The notes below the pieces were generated by a model. The model saw only the letters and a list, made by a program, of their open reading frames with translations. It ran no database searches and was not told where the DNA came from. The translations under genes and the position numbers were made by a program. Positions 34,481-42,622 of a stretch of 64,000 nucleotides of DNA are shown here, piece after piece (position 1 is the stretch's first letter; each line of letters begins with the position of its first letter). The stretch lies in contig CAWDMA010000003.1 in the NCBI GenBank assembly GCA_963803425.1, positions 186,001 to 250,000 on the forward strand. Direction: 5' to 3'. This DNA comes from DASPWW01 sp963803425. GTDB taxonomy: Bacteria > Actinomycetota > Thermoleophilia > Solirubrobacterales > 70-9.

Positions 34481-34509
34481 AACCTATGCCGCCCGGTCCC
34501 CCCAGTCAA
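34481..34509 (-). promoter_or_regulatory. sigma70-type promoter of the mIHF-like gene, with a long leader
   Basis: On the minus strand TTGACT (34509-34504), a 17-base spacer and TAGGTT (34486-34481) make the best -35/-10 pair in the window. Transcription from about 34474 gives a leader of roughly 138 bases before the ATG at 34336. The leader contains several short inverted repeats, for example AGAGG/CCTCT and GGCTC/GAGCC, so it is probably folded. Confidence 0.65.
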
Positions 34510-34587
34510 CCGCCTCGCCCCCACGGGTACTGACGACGTTCGCTACTAGCACCCTTTTCTTCGCCCGCCCGACTTGTGCACCGGCGA

Positions 34588-34615
34588 ACAAGACGAAACT
34601 CCCCTCTATGGGGGA
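34588..34615 (-). terminator. intrinsic terminator of the oxoamine synthase gene
   Basis: On the minus strand TCCCC and GGGGA (34615-34600) form a short stem with a 6-base loop, followed by the T-rich tail GTTTCGTCTTGTT. It lies 10 bases after the stop. Confidence 0.5.
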
Positions 34616-34625
34616 AGGAGAACCG

Positions 34626-35885
34626 TTAGGTCCGTGGCAGGTCCGAGAACTGCTTGATCACGTCGGCGAAGATCTCGAGGGCGCGGTCGAGTTGGTCGCG
34701 CTCGTGGGTCGCCATCAGGCTGGTGCGGAGCAGCGCCCCACCCGGCGGGACCGCAGGGTGGAGGGCGACGTTGGTGTACACGCCCGCGTCGAACAGCGCC
34801 TTCCACAGGGTGACCGCCTGCCAGTCCTCGCCGACGACGACGGGAACGACCGGGGTGATCACCTGGCGGCCGTCGGCGAGCGTGGTCGGCTCGACCACCC
34901 TCAGCCCCAGATCGCTCAGCCCGCGGTGCAGATAGGACGCGTTGTCGAGCAGCTTCGCGTAAAGCGGCCCCCCCTCGCGGCGGCAGATCCGGACCGCCTC
35001 CAGCGCTGCGCCGATCGCGGCGGGCACGGCGGCGGCCGTGAACAGGAAGGCGCGCGACTGGATCCTGAGGTACTCGACGACATCGGCGGGGCCGGCGATG
35101 AACCCCCCACACGAGGCGAGGCTCTTTGAGAAGGTCCCCATCCGCAGATCGACCCGGTCGGCGAGCCCGAACAGCTCGCTGGTCCCGGTCCCACGGTCGC
35201 CGAGCACCCCGACGGCGTGCGCCTCGTCGACCATCAGCCGCGCGCCGTGGTGCTCGCACAGCTCCACGATCTCCGGCAGCGGGGCGATGTCGCCCTCCAT
35301 CGAGAACACCCCGTCGACGACGACCAGCACCCCGCCGCCGTCCTCGCTGGCGCGGGACAGCATCTTGTCCAGCTTCTCGGTGTTGTTGTGCCGGAACGGG
35401 CGCAGCCGCGCCCCGGAGAGCCGGCATCCGTCCAGGATCGAGGCATGGTCGCCGGAGTCGCACACGACGGTGTCGCCCGGCTCCAGGATCGTCCCGATCG
35501 CGCCAAGATTCGCCTGGTAGCCGGTCGTGTACACGATCGCGTCGTCGGCGCCCAGCCACTCGGCGATCTCACGCTCGAGCTCGGTGTGCAGGGGAATCGT
35601 CCCGTTCAGCAGCCGCGAGCCGGTCAGCGCCGTCCCGTAACGCTCCAGCGCCTCCCGGGCCGCGGCCTTCACCCGCTCGTCGCCGGTCAGGCCGAGGTAG
35701 TTGTTGGAGCCGAGCATGATCTTCTCGTGCCCCTCCATCTCGACCACCGGCCCGGCGGCGGACTCGAGCACCCTGAAGTAGGGGACGAGATCGGCCTCGC
35801 GCGCGGTGGCGAGCTGCTCGACCCGCTGGTGCGTGCGGGCCTTCTCGAAAACGTCGACGGGCGCTTGGGTTGCTTCGGCGGGCAT
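34626..35885 (-). CDS. alpha-oxoamine synthase (serine palmitoyltransferase/AONS/KBL-like)
   Basis: 419 residues from ATG at 35885. It is a PLP fold-type I enzyme: NNYLGLTGDERV at the substrate end, GTALTGSRLLNGT, DHASILDG, the PLP-binding DEAHAVGVLG and the Schiff-base lysine in MGTFSKSLASCGGFIAG. The GTFSKS.AS.GGF form is closer to bacterial serine palmitoyltransferases than to 2-amino-3-ketobutyrate ligase. It condenses an amino acid with an acyl-CoA. A GNAT acyltransferase is transcribed divergently 40 bases away. The product could be a 3-keto-sphingoid base, or 8-amino-7-oxononanoate, though no other biotin genes are near. Confidence 0.82.
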   Translation of the reverse strand: MPAEATQAPVDVFEKARTHQRVEQLATAREADLVPYFRVLESAAGPVVEMEGHEKIMLGSNNYLGLTGDERVKAAAREALERYGTALTGSRLLNGTIPLHTELEREIAEWLGADDAIVYTTGYQANLGAIGTILEPGDTVVCDSGDHASILDGCRLSGARLRPFRHNNTEKLDKMLSRASEDGGGVLVVVDGVFSMEGDIAPLPEIVELCEHHGARLMVDEAHAVGVLGDRGTGTSELFGLADRVDLRMGTFSKSLASCGGFIAGPADVVEYLRIQSRAFLFTAAAVPAAIGAALEAVRICRREGGPLYAKLLDNASYLHRGLSDLGLRVVEPTTLADGRQVITPVVPVVVGEDWQAVTLWKALFDAGVYTNVALHPAVPPGGALLRTSLMATHERDQLDRALEIFADVIKQFSDLPRT

Positions 35886-35913
35886 CCGCCACGGAGTCTG
35901 GCACGTGATCCGA

Positions 35914-35919
35914 TAGCTT
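35914..35919 (+). promoter_or_regulatory. -10 box of a leaderless transcript (GNAT gene)
   Basis: TAGCTT ends 6 bases before the GTG at 35926. The whole divergent intergenic region is 40 bases. Confidence 0.4.
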
Positions 35920-35925
35920 GCGGCC

Positions 35926-37110
35926 GTGCCTGCCCGCACCGGCAACAGCGCGTCCACGGCCGAGCGGGCCCCGGCGCCGGGGAAGCTCACCGTCCGGCCG
36001 GTGCGGGGTCGCCGTGACCTGACCCGCTTCATCAGGGTCCCATTCCAGCTTCACCGTGATCAGCCGAGCTGGATCCCGCCCCTGATCTCGGAGCGAAAGC
36101 GGTTCCTGAACCGCAAACGCAACCCGTTCTTCGAGCACGCCGAGGCCGAGTACTTCCTGTGCGAGCGTGACGGGCGGCCCGTGGGGCGGATCACCGCGCA
36201 GCTCGATCGGCGCTGGGACGAGTTCCAGGGCGGCAACGACGGCATGTTCGGGTTCTTCGAGTGCGAGAACGACCTCGGCGCCGCCCGGGCGCTGGTCGGC
36301 GCCGCCGCCGAGTGGTTGCGCCAGCGCGGCCGCGAGCGCGCGCTCGGCCCGATGGACTTCACGATGAACGACGAGTGCGGGCTGCTGATCGAGGGCTATG
36401 AGCACAGGCCGATGATCCTGCAGCCGTGGCACCCGCCCTACTATCGCGAGTTGCTCGAGTCGCAGGGCCTGGTGAAGCGGATGGACCTGCTGATGTGGTG
36501 GATCGAGATGGGGGAGCTGACCGAGGGCACCCAGTTCCACCCGATGATCCACGCGGCCGCCGAGCAGGCGAAGGTGGAGCACGGCGTCACGATCCGCGGG
36601 ATGCGGAAGCGCGACCTCGAGAACGAGGTGGCACGGTTCATGGACATTTACAACAAGGCGTGGGGCGACAACTGGGGGTTCGTCCCGATCACGCAGGACG
36701 AGGTCGCGTTCCAGGCCAAGAACCTGAAGCCGATCCTGCGCGAGGAGTGGGCGATGATGGCGGAGCGCGACGGCAAGGCGATCGGCGCGGCGCTGACGTT
36801 ACCCGACGTCAACCAAGTGCTGGAGAAGATGGGAGGGAGGCTGCTTCCGATCGGGTGGCTGAGGTTCCTGCTCGGCGGGCGCAAGATCGACCGCGTCCGG
36901 GTGTTCGCGCTCGGCGTGCTCCCGGAGTACCAGCACATGGGGGCAGCCGCGGCGCTGTACGCCGCTCACCTCGACGCTTCCAACGCGACCGGGATCCCCG
37001 CTGCCGAGACCGGGTGGATCCTGGAGACGAACGAGCCGATGAACCGCGCGATGGAGGGGATGGGCAGCCACGTGATCAAGAGGTACCGGATCTACGAGCT
37101 CGGCCTGTGA
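35926..37110 (+). CDS. GNAT-type acyltransferase, possible bacterial ceramide synthase-like protein
   Basis: 394 residues from GTG at 35926. The first half carries FIRVPFQLHRDQPSWIPPLISERK.FLN and EYFLCERDGRPVGRITA, then FTMNDECGLLIEG and PMILQPWHPPYYRELLESQG. The C-terminal half is a GNAT fold with a pantetheine-loop-like motif LPEYQHMGAAAALY and ETNEPMNRAMEGMG. This two-lobed, roughly 390-residue GNAT family is the type to which bacterial ceramide synthases belong. The divergent oxoamine synthase would make the base to be acylated. The substrate assignment is inference from this pairing. Confidence 0.65.
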   Translation: MPARTGNSASTAERAPAPGKLTVRPVRGRRDLTRFIRVPFQLHRDQPSWIPPLISERKRFLNRKRNPFFEHAEAEYFLCERDGRPVGRITAQLDRRWDEFQGGNDGMFGFFECENDLGAARALVGAAAEWLRQRGRERALGPMDFTMNDECGLLIEGYEHRPMILQPWHPPYYRELLESQGLVKRMDLLMWWIEMGELTEGTQFHPMIHAAAEQAKVEHGVTIRGMRKRDLENEVARFMDIYNKAWGDNWGFVPITQDEVAFQAKNLKPILREEWAMMAERDGKAIGAALTLPDVNQVLEKMGGRLLPIGWLRFLLGGRKIDRVRVFALGVLPEYQHMGAAAALYAAHLDASNATGIPAAETGWILETNEPMNRAMEGMGSHVIKRYRIYELGL

Positions 37111-37153
37111 ACATGCGCGCGACGCGTCACGAAAGACTCGGCTCCGCAGAAAC

Positions 37154-37190
37154 CGCGCGACGGCGGACGCGAAGCGGAGCACGTCGCGCG
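37154..37190. repeat. hairpin-armed dispersed repeat, copy 4 (reverse orientation)
   Basis: The core (37163-37181) on the minus strand contains CTCCGCTTCGCGTCCG. It is enclosed by perfect 9-bp arms CGCGCGACG (37154-37162) and CGTCGCGCG (37182-37190). It lies in the gap after the GNAT gene. Confidence 0.75.
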
Positions 37191-37209
37191 TAGTGACTTG
37201 GGGTTGACA

Positions 37210-37215
37210 TAAACT
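37210..37215 (+). promoter_or_regulatory. -10 box of a leaderless transcript
   Basis: TAAACT ends 7 bases before the ATG at 37223. A TTGACA six bases earlier is too close to act as its -35. Confidence 0.4.
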
Positions 37216-37222
37216 CGGCGCG

Positions 37223-37540
37223 ATGAGGGATCAGGTCGTGGACGCCGAGGCGGTCGAGGTCGAGTCTCCCGAGCAAGCGTCGGAGCCCGACGCCGACACC
37301 CGCGCTCTCCCCGCCCGCCGCCAGAGCTCCGAGCTCGACGCCTGGAGGGGCGAGGTGCGGACCGCGGCGATCGCCGCCGCGGGCGGCGTGGTCGCCGGGG
37401 TGGCGACCGTCGCCGTCGCGAAGGCGGCCCGGACGGCCGTCCGCCGCCCCCGGTCGCGCCGCCGCGCCAAGCGGGAGCGGGCGATCGACGTCGTCGCCAG
37501 CCGCTCCTTCCTGATCGACGTCCACGTGCTCGGCCGCTAG
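37223..37540 (+). CDS. hypothetical protein with one hydrophobic segment
   Basis: 105 residues. The N-terminus is acidic and disordered (DAEAVEVESPEQASEPDAD). A hydrophobic segment AAIAAAGGVVAGVATVAVAKAA comes next, followed by RRPRSRRRAKRER and a C-terminal IDVVASRSFLIDVHVLGR. It could be a single-pass membrane or surface-associated protein. Its stop lies one base before the start of the DNA glycosylase, so the two are in one operon. Confidence 0.5.
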   Translation: MRDQVVDAEAVEVESPEQASEPDADTRALPARRQSSELDAWRGEVRTAAIAAAGGVVAGVATVAVAKAARTAVRRPRSRRRAKRERAIDVVASRSFLIDVHVLGR

Positions 37541-37541
37541 C

Positions 37542-38429
37542 TTGACCCTCGAGGCCGAGGTACGGCCGCGATGGCCGTACCGGCTGCCGCGAGGGCGGGG
37601 CCGAGACGGCGTGATCCAGTCGCGCGACGGGATCGTGGCTCGCCTCCTGCACGTCGAGGAGCGGCCGATCGTCGTGAACGCGTGGCAGCACCGCGACGGT
37701 CAGGTCGTGCTCCGTGCGACGGCGGCCGGCGAGGGCGCGAGCGAGGATCAGCTCGAGGTCGCGATCGGGCGGATCCGGTTCGCGCTCGGCCTCGATGACG
37801 ACTTCAGGGAGCTCTACGACCGCTTCCGGGCCGATCGTCTGCTCGGCCCGGCTATCCGTCGCAATCCGGCGATCCGGCCCCGCCGCCGCCCGTGGCCGTG
37901 GGAGGCGCTGGCGTGGGCGGTCACCGAGCAGCTGATCGAGTCACCCCGGGCCGCCGCGATCCAGCGCCGGATCGTCCGCCGCTGGGGCCCCAAGCACGGT
38001 GGCCTCCAGGACGTTCCGAGTGCCACGACCCTTGCCGCCGTCGCCCCGGCCGAGCTCGCAGCGATGGACCTCGCCCCGAAGCGGGCGATCGCGTTGATCA
38101 AGGTCGCCCGCGAGGTAGCCGCGGGAAGGGCGGACCTCGACGACCCGGCGTGCGAGCGCCGCCTCCTGAGGATCTCCGAGATCGGGACGTGGACGGTGCG
38201 CTGCCTGGGGCTGTTCGGCCGCGGCGATCCCGACGCCCTACCCGCGGGGGACCTCGGCTACCTGAAGCTGATCGGCCGGCTGGCGGGGCTGGGCCGCCGC
38301 GCCGTTCCCGAGGAGGTCGAGGAGTTCTTCGCTCCTTACGAGCCGTATCGGGGCCTCGCGGGGACCTTCGTGCTGCGCGCCTATCACGGGATGGTCGCGA
38401 AGGGGCCGCCGCTGAAGCGGGTCGCCTGA
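37542..38429 (+). CDS. AlkA-type DNA-3-methyladenine glycosylase (HhH-GPD)
   Basis: 295 residues from TTG at 37542. The N-terminal domain is AlkA_N-like (VVLRATAAGEG). The helix-hairpin-helix part runs from PWPWEALAWAVTEQLIESPRAAAIQRRIVRRWG through LLRISEIGTWTVRCLGLFGRGDPDALPAGDLGYLKL, where the Asp in PAGDLGY is the catalytic residue. It excises alkylated bases. The LRISEIGTWT hairpin normally reads L..LPGIGPWTA, a mild variation. Confidence 0.85.
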   Translation: MTLEAEVRPRWPYRLPRGRGRDGVIQSRDGIVARLLHVEERPIVVNAWQHRDGQVVLRATAAGEGASEDQLEVAIGRIRFALGLDDDFRELYDRFRADRLLGPAIRRNPAIRPRRRPWPWEALAWAVTEQLIESPRAAAIQRRIVRRWGPKHGGLQDVPSATTLAAVAPAELAAMDLAPKRAIALIKVAREVAAGRADLDDPACERRLLRISEIGTWTVRCLGLFGRGDPDALPAGDLGYLKLIGRLAGLGRRAVPEEVEEFFAPYEPYRGLAGTFVLRAYHGMVAKGPPLKRVA

Positions 38430-38445
38430 GCGCGGCCGCGCGGGG

Positions 38446-39474
38446 CTACCCGGGGATCCTCCCCGGGAGCAGGTCGTTCGTGAGCAGCTCGTCGATCGCC
38501 GGCTGCGACGGGATCAGGTTCTCGTCGACCATGAAGCCGGCGAAATCGCGCCACTTGGCGGGGTCCATGAACCCGAACCGCTGCCGCTCGCCGCGGGGCA
38601 GCAGCACCGGCAGCGTCCGCCCCACCTGGCCCCGTGTGAGACCGGGCAAGAGATCGTCGTTGGCGCGAAGCAGCGCCTGGGTGGCGCCGCCGGGGTCCTT
38701 CGCCGCGTCGCGGGTGCCTCGCTCGAGCGCCGCCAGGAACAGCCGGATCGGCTCCGGGTCGTCGGCGACCCGTTGGCCGTTCGCGACCAGCACGAGCTCG
38801 TCGTAGGTCGGGATCCCGAGCTTGTCTACGGGGACGACCGTCGGGTGCTTGCCGTCGCGGGCGAGCTGGACCCCCTCGATGTTCCAGAACGGCCCCAAGG
38901 AGGCATCGACCTTGCCGGCGACCAGCGACGGGAGCAGGTTCAGGCCCACGTCGACCCGCTGCACGTCGCTGTCCTCGAGGCCGGCCTCCTTCAGGATCGC
39001 CCGCAGGAACGCCGCCTGGTAGGGGATTCCGGCGGTCGAGACCCGCTTTCCGGCGAGCTGGCGCCCGGAGTGGATGCCCCCCTTTCCGACCGAGACCAGC
39101 GAGGTGAGCGGCTCGGTGGCCAGCGCCCCGACCGCGACCACGTCGAGGCCCTGCTCGCGGGCGATCGCCACCTCGGGCTCGTAGGAGATCGCCAGATCGG
39201 CGCGGCCGGCGGCGACCTGCTTGATCGGCGCGGCCGGGTCGGACGGCACATGCGGCGCGATCTCGAGCCCGGCGTCGGCGAAGTACCCGCGGGTGAGCGC
39301 CATGTAGATCCCGACGTGATCGGGGTTCGGGTACCAGTCGAGGGCGAGGTCGAAATGCGCGGTCTGCCCGCGTGTGACCCGCTCCTCGCGCTCCCCGCAC
39401 GCGCTCAGCACCGTGATCGCCGCAATCGCGAACGCGGCGGCCACGACCCTCCACGACGCCCTGCTGCTCCTCAC
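38446..39474 (-). CDS. ABC transporter substrate-binding lipoprotein (ThiY/NMT1-like)
   Basis: 342 residues from GTG at 39474 with AGGAGG upstream. The lipobox LSAC ends the signal peptide. DLALDWYPNPDHVGIYMALTRGYFADAGLEI is the NMT1/ThiY opening, with DLAISYEPEVAIAREQG after it. It binds a pyrimidine precursor of thiamine (a formylaminopyrimidine or HMP). This reading is supported by the TPP riboswitch that heads the operon. Third gene of the thiZ-thiX-thiY order. Confidence 0.85.
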   Translation of the reverse strand: MRSSRASWRVVAAAFAIAAITVLSACGEREERVTRGQTAHFDLALDWYPNPDHVGIYMALTRGYFADAGLEIAPHVPSDPAAPIKQVAAGRADLAISYEPEVAIAREQGLDVVAVGALATEPLTSLVSVGKGGIHSGRQLAGKRVSTAGIPYQAAFLRAILKEAGLEDSDVQRVDVGLNLLPSLVAGKVDASLGPFWNIEGVQLARDGKHPTVVPVDKLGIPTYDELVLVANGQRVADDPEPIRLFLAALERGTRDAAKDPGGATQALLRANDDLLPGLTRGQVGRTLPVLLPRGERQRFGFMDPAKWRDFAGFMVDENLIPSQPAIDELLTNDLLPGRIPG

Positions 39475-39505
39475 CCTGCCTCCTTCTCCTGGGTTGACTG
39501 GATCC

Positions 39506-40282
39506 TCAATTCTGGCCCGTTCCCCACCATGCGACCCGCCGCTCGACCACGGACAGCATCCCGAACAACGCCATCGCGCAGGCCGCCAGCACGAACACCG
39601 CCGCGAACAGGAGCGCCGTCTCGAGCTGCGCCGACGCCTGCAGCATCAGGTGGCCGAGGCCCGCGTCGGATCCCGACCACTCCCCGAACACAGCCCCGAT
39701 CACGGCCACCGCGATCGCGATCTTGGCGCCGCTGAACGCGTACGGGAGCGCCGTCGGCGCCTCCGCCCGGGTGAACGTTCGCAGCCGCGACGCATCGAGC
39801 GTTCGCATCAGCTTGATCAGGTCGGGGTCGACCGAGCGCAGCCCGTCGAGCGTGTTGACGGTGATCGGGAAGAAGCAGATCAGCGCGACGATCGCGAGCT
39901 TCGGGCCGATCCCGAACCCGAACCACACCACCAGGATCGGCGCGACCACGATGATCGGGATCGTCTGCGACCCGACCAGCAGCGGGTACAGGGCGCGGCG
40001 GAGGGTGTCGGAGAGATGCAGCGCGGCGGCGAACCCGAGGCCGGCGACGAGCGCGAGCAGGAAGCCGAGCACCACCTCCCGCAGCGTCACCCACGCGTCC
40101 TCGGCGAGCACCGCCCGGTCGTCCCACAGGGCCTGTGCGACCTCGCTCGGCGCGGGGATCAGGAACGGCTCGATGTGGAGGGCGTCGGCGACGACGCCCC
40201 ATCGGGCTGCGAGCTCCCACGCGCCGACCAGCACCGCCAGCACCGCCACAGGCGCGATCAGCCGCGGGGCGCGAGCGCTCAC
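39506..40282 (-). CDS. ABC transporter permease (ThiX-like)
   Basis: 258 residues from GTG at 40282, overlapping the ATPase stop as GTGA. It has six membrane helices of the BPD family. The cytoplasmic coupling loop is ASRLRTFTRAEAPTALPYAFSGAKIA, in the position of the EAA motif. SQTIPIIVVAPILVVWFGFGIGPK is a typical stretch in aromatic sulfonate/nitrate/thiamine-precursor permeases. It works with the ATPase and the ThiY-like lipoprotein in this operon. Confidence 0.85.
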   Translation of the reverse strand: MSARAPRLIAPVAVLAVLVGAWELAARWGVVADALHIEPFLIPAPSEVAQALWDDRAVLAEDAWVTLREVVLGFLLALVAGLGFAAALHLSDTLRRALYPLLVGSQTIPIIVVAPILVVWFGFGIGPKLAIVALICFFPITVNTLDGLRSVDPDLIKLMRTLDASRLRTFTRAEAPTALPYAFSGAKIAIAVAVIGAVFGEWSGSDAGLGHLMLQASAQLETALLFAAVFVLAACAMALFGMLSVVERRVAWWGTGQN

Positions 40283-41106
40283 CGCGATCCCTCCACGAGC
40301 GCCGCCAGCGCCCGGTGGCGGACGGTGGCGAACTCGGGGGTGGTGACCACGTCGGTGCGCGGGCGCAGCCGCGCCCCCGGCGCGGTCAGCTCCGCAACGG
40401 GCCGGCCCGGGCGGGCGGACAGCACCATCACCCGGTCGGCCAGATAGAGCGCCTCCTCGACGTCATGAGTGACCAGCACGACGGCGCGCGACTCCTGCTC
40501 GAGCGCGGACGCCGTCCACTCCTGCATCTCGGCCCGGGTCAGCGCGTCGAGCGACGCGAACGGCTCGTCGAGCAGCAGCACGGGCTTTCCGGCGAGCAGC
40601 GTGCGCGCGAACGCGACTCGTTGGCGCATCCCGCCGGAGAGCTCGCCGGGGCCGGCATCCTCGAAGCCGGCGAGCCCGAATCGCTCGAACAGCGGCTCCG
40701 CCGCCCGCCGCGCGTCGGCGCGGCGGGCCCCCCGGTTGCGCGCGGCCAGCGAGGCGTTGTCGAGGGCCGACAGCCACGGCAGCAGCAGATCGCGCTGGGG
40801 CATGTACGCGCATCCGGCCAGCCGGTCCTCCGCGGCGGTCTCGCCGCCGACGGCAACCCGTCCGGCGCTCGGCTCGCGCAGGCCCGCGATCAGCTCCAGC
40901 AGCGTCGACTTCCCGCACCCGGAGGGTCCGACCAGGCCGATCACCTCGCGCGGCGCCAGCTCCAGGTCGAGTCCCTCGAGCACGCGCAGATCGCCGTAGG
41001 CGTGGGCGAGGCCCTCGGTCTTCACCGCCGGCCGGCTGTCGCCGCCCGGGCCCGACTCCGAAATCAGATGAGGCTCCGCCACGGGAGCCTCTGGTGTGGT
41101 CTGCAT
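40279..41106 (-). CDS. ABC transporter ATPase (ThiZ-like)
   Basis: 275 residues from ATG at 41106, with GGAGGGAG just upstream. It has Walker A GPSGCGKST, Q-loop YMPQRDLLLPW, signature ELSGGMRQR, Walker B VLLLDEPFASLDALTR and switch THDVEEAL. The subfamily is that of SsuB/TauB/ThiZ importers. The ribosome-binding site is the last piece of the TPP aptamer, so translation should be shut off when thiamine pyrophosphate is abundant. Confidence 0.9.
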   Translation of the reverse strand: MQTTPEAPVAEPHLISESGPGGDSRPAVKTEGLAHAYGDLRVLEGLDLELAPREVIGLVGPSGCGKSTLLELIAGLREPSAGRVAVGGETAAEDRLAGCAYMPQRDLLLPWLSALDNASLAARNRGARRADARRAAEPLFERFGLAGFEDAGPGELSGGMRQRVAFARTLLAGKPVLLLDEPFASLDALTRAEMQEWTASALEQESRAVVLVTHDVEEALYLADRVMVLSARPGRPVAELTAPGARLRPRTDVVTTPEFATVRHRALAALVEGSR

Positions 41107-41108
41107 GC

Positions 41109-41207
41109 TCCCTCCGCGCGAATTACCGCACAGGTTCCACGGGTCAGCGCCGGGCGACGGATCCGGAGGCGCTATCTCAGCCCGCTCTCCCGCGAGCCCC
41201 CCGGTTT
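41109..41207 (-). promoter_or_regulatory. TPP (THI-box) riboswitch
   Basis: On the minus strand the region reads through the TPP-aptamer signature: GGGGGGCTCG, then GCGGGCTGAGAT (the CUGAGA element), TGACCCGT, GGAACCTGTGCGGTAATT and GCGCGGAGGGA. The last block is both the conserved 3' end of the aptamer and the Shine-Dalgarno sequence of the ATPase gene 3 bases before its ATG. That implies direct translational control without a separate expression platform. Confidence 0.88.
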
Positions 41208-41222
41208 TCTCCAGTGGAGCGA

Positions 41223-41228
41223 AGTCTA
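41223..41228 (-). promoter_or_regulatory. -10 box of the thiamine-precursor operon, overlapping the VWA stop codon
   Basis: Minus-strand TAGACT begins with the TAG stop codon of the VWA gene. It would start transcription about 7 bases further on, just before the riboswitch. No -35 box is clear. Confidence 0.4.
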
Positions 41229-42614
41229 CGCGGCGCGGGGTCCGCCGGCGATCACGTTCACGAACGACTCCAGGTGCTTCGTCGTCCAGCACTCGAACGC
41301 CCCGTCGCAGTACTGCTCGTAGGCCGCCATCACCGAGTCGCCGTAGTTCCAGTACAGGCGCGGCTCGGGGTTGAGCCAGAAGGTGCGGCCGGAGCGCTGC
41401 GCGATCCGGGCGAAGATCTCGGCGTGCGGCTCGCGCCCGTTGGTGCGGGCGTCGCCGAGCACGATCACGGTGGAGCGGGGGTCGAGGTCCTCGGAGAGCT
41501 GGGCCTCGAACTCGAGCCACACCCGCCCGTAGTCGGTGTATCCGGAGACGTCAGCGACCCCGCCCTCGCTGGAGATCCGCTCCGAGATCCGGCGGAAGTC
41601 GCGCTCGCGCTCGAACACGTCGGTGATCTCGCTGATCCGCTCGATGAAGACGAAGCTGCGCAGCTTCCGAAACGAGTCGTGGAGTGCGTGCAGCACCGAC
41701 AGGAAGAACACGCTCGCCGAGGTGACCGAGGTGGAGACGTCGCAGAGCACGTAGATCTCGGGGCGGCGCGGGCGACGCGGCCGATGCTTGAGGCGGAGCG
41801 GGACGCCGCCGGTCTCCAGCGACGCTCGCATCGTCCGCCGAACGTCGACGATCTGACCCCGGCGGCGGCCGCGCTGCTCGTGGCCGAGCGTCGCCAGGCG
41901 GCGCTTCAGCTGCGCCACCGCCCGGTGCACGGCGGCGAGATCCTGCGCCGCGCTGGTCGGCAGGGCGCGGTCAAGGTCGGCGAGCGGCCGGGACGCCGGA
42001 AGTCGCTCGGTGCGCTCGATCAGCGCTCGCTCCAGCTCGCGGCGGAGGTGGCGCTCGAACTGGTTCAGGCTCTCCCGGTCGAGGGTCGGTCCGTGCTCGC
42101 CGTCGGGACGGGGGCCGCCCTGGACCTGCAGCCCGAGAGTCCGCCTGATTCGCTGCACGTCGACCCCGACCACCCCGGACCCCTCGCCGTCGCGCCCGAA
42201 CGCCGCGATCGCAAGCCGGGCCAGGTCGCGCATATCCCCGTCGCGGCCCTCCATGATCGCCTGCCTGACCGCCTCCCGGAGCTCGTCGAGGTCGAGTGCC
42301 TCGCCGCCGGAGCGCCGGTTCTGCTCGGAGATCCCGTGTACGAGCGCCTCCGCCTCGGCGGCGCGGAAGAAGTAGCGATCGAAGAGCAGGTCGAAGGCGC
42401 GCCGCTCTTCCTGCGACTTGGCCAGCGTCGTGGCGAGCGCCTCGCGAAAGTCCGCCGGCTCGGTCCAGGGCACGGTCTCGAGTGCCTCGAAGGCGTCCAG
42501 GATCTCCGAGGTGCCGACGCTCAGCCCCTCGCGACGGAGCTCGTCGCAGAACGCGACAAGCCGCGGGCCGAACCCGGTCGGGAGCTGCGGCGCGTCGGTC
42601 GGCTGCGGGGGCAT
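41226..42614 (-). CDS. VWA domain (CoxE-like) protein partner of MoxR
   Basis: 462 residues from ATG at 42614, 8 bases after the moxR stop. The N-terminal half is helical (LVAFCDELRREGLSVGTSEILDAFEAL...). The C-terminal VWA domain has the metal-ion site in CDVSTSVTSAS (variant DxSxS) with GYTDYGR.W and VIVLGDARTN. CoxE-like proteins work with MoxR ATPases in maturation or insertion of metal centres, or as chaperones. The target is not evident here. Confidence 0.82.
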   Translation of the reverse strand: MPPQPTDAPQLPTGFGPRLVAFCDELRREGLSVGTSEILDAFEALETVPWTEPADFREALATTLAKSQEERRAFDLLFDRYFFRAAEAEALVHGISEQNRRSGGEALDLDELREAVRQAIMEGRDGDMRDLARLAIAAFGRDGEGSGVVGVDVQRIRRTLGLQVQGGPRPDGEHGPTLDRESLNQFERHLRRELERALIERTERLPASRPLADLDRALPTSAAQDLAAVHRAVAQLKRRLATLGHEQRGRRRGQIVDVRRTMRASLETGGVPLRLKHRPRRPRRPEIYVLCDVSTSVTSASVFFLSVLHALHDSFRKLRSFVFIERISEITDVFERERDFRRISERISSEGGVADVSGYTDYGRVWLEFEAQLSEDLDPRSTVIVLGDARTNGREPHAEIFARIAQRSGRTFWLNPEPRLYWNYGDSVMAAYEQYCDGAFECWTTKHLESFVNVIAGGPRAA

Positions 42615-42622
42615 GGGGCCGA

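Noticed and set aside
37201..37209. TTGACA as -35 of the gene at 37223
   Set aside because: A box 17 bases further on would lie inside the coding region. TAAACT at the leaderless spacing explains the start better.
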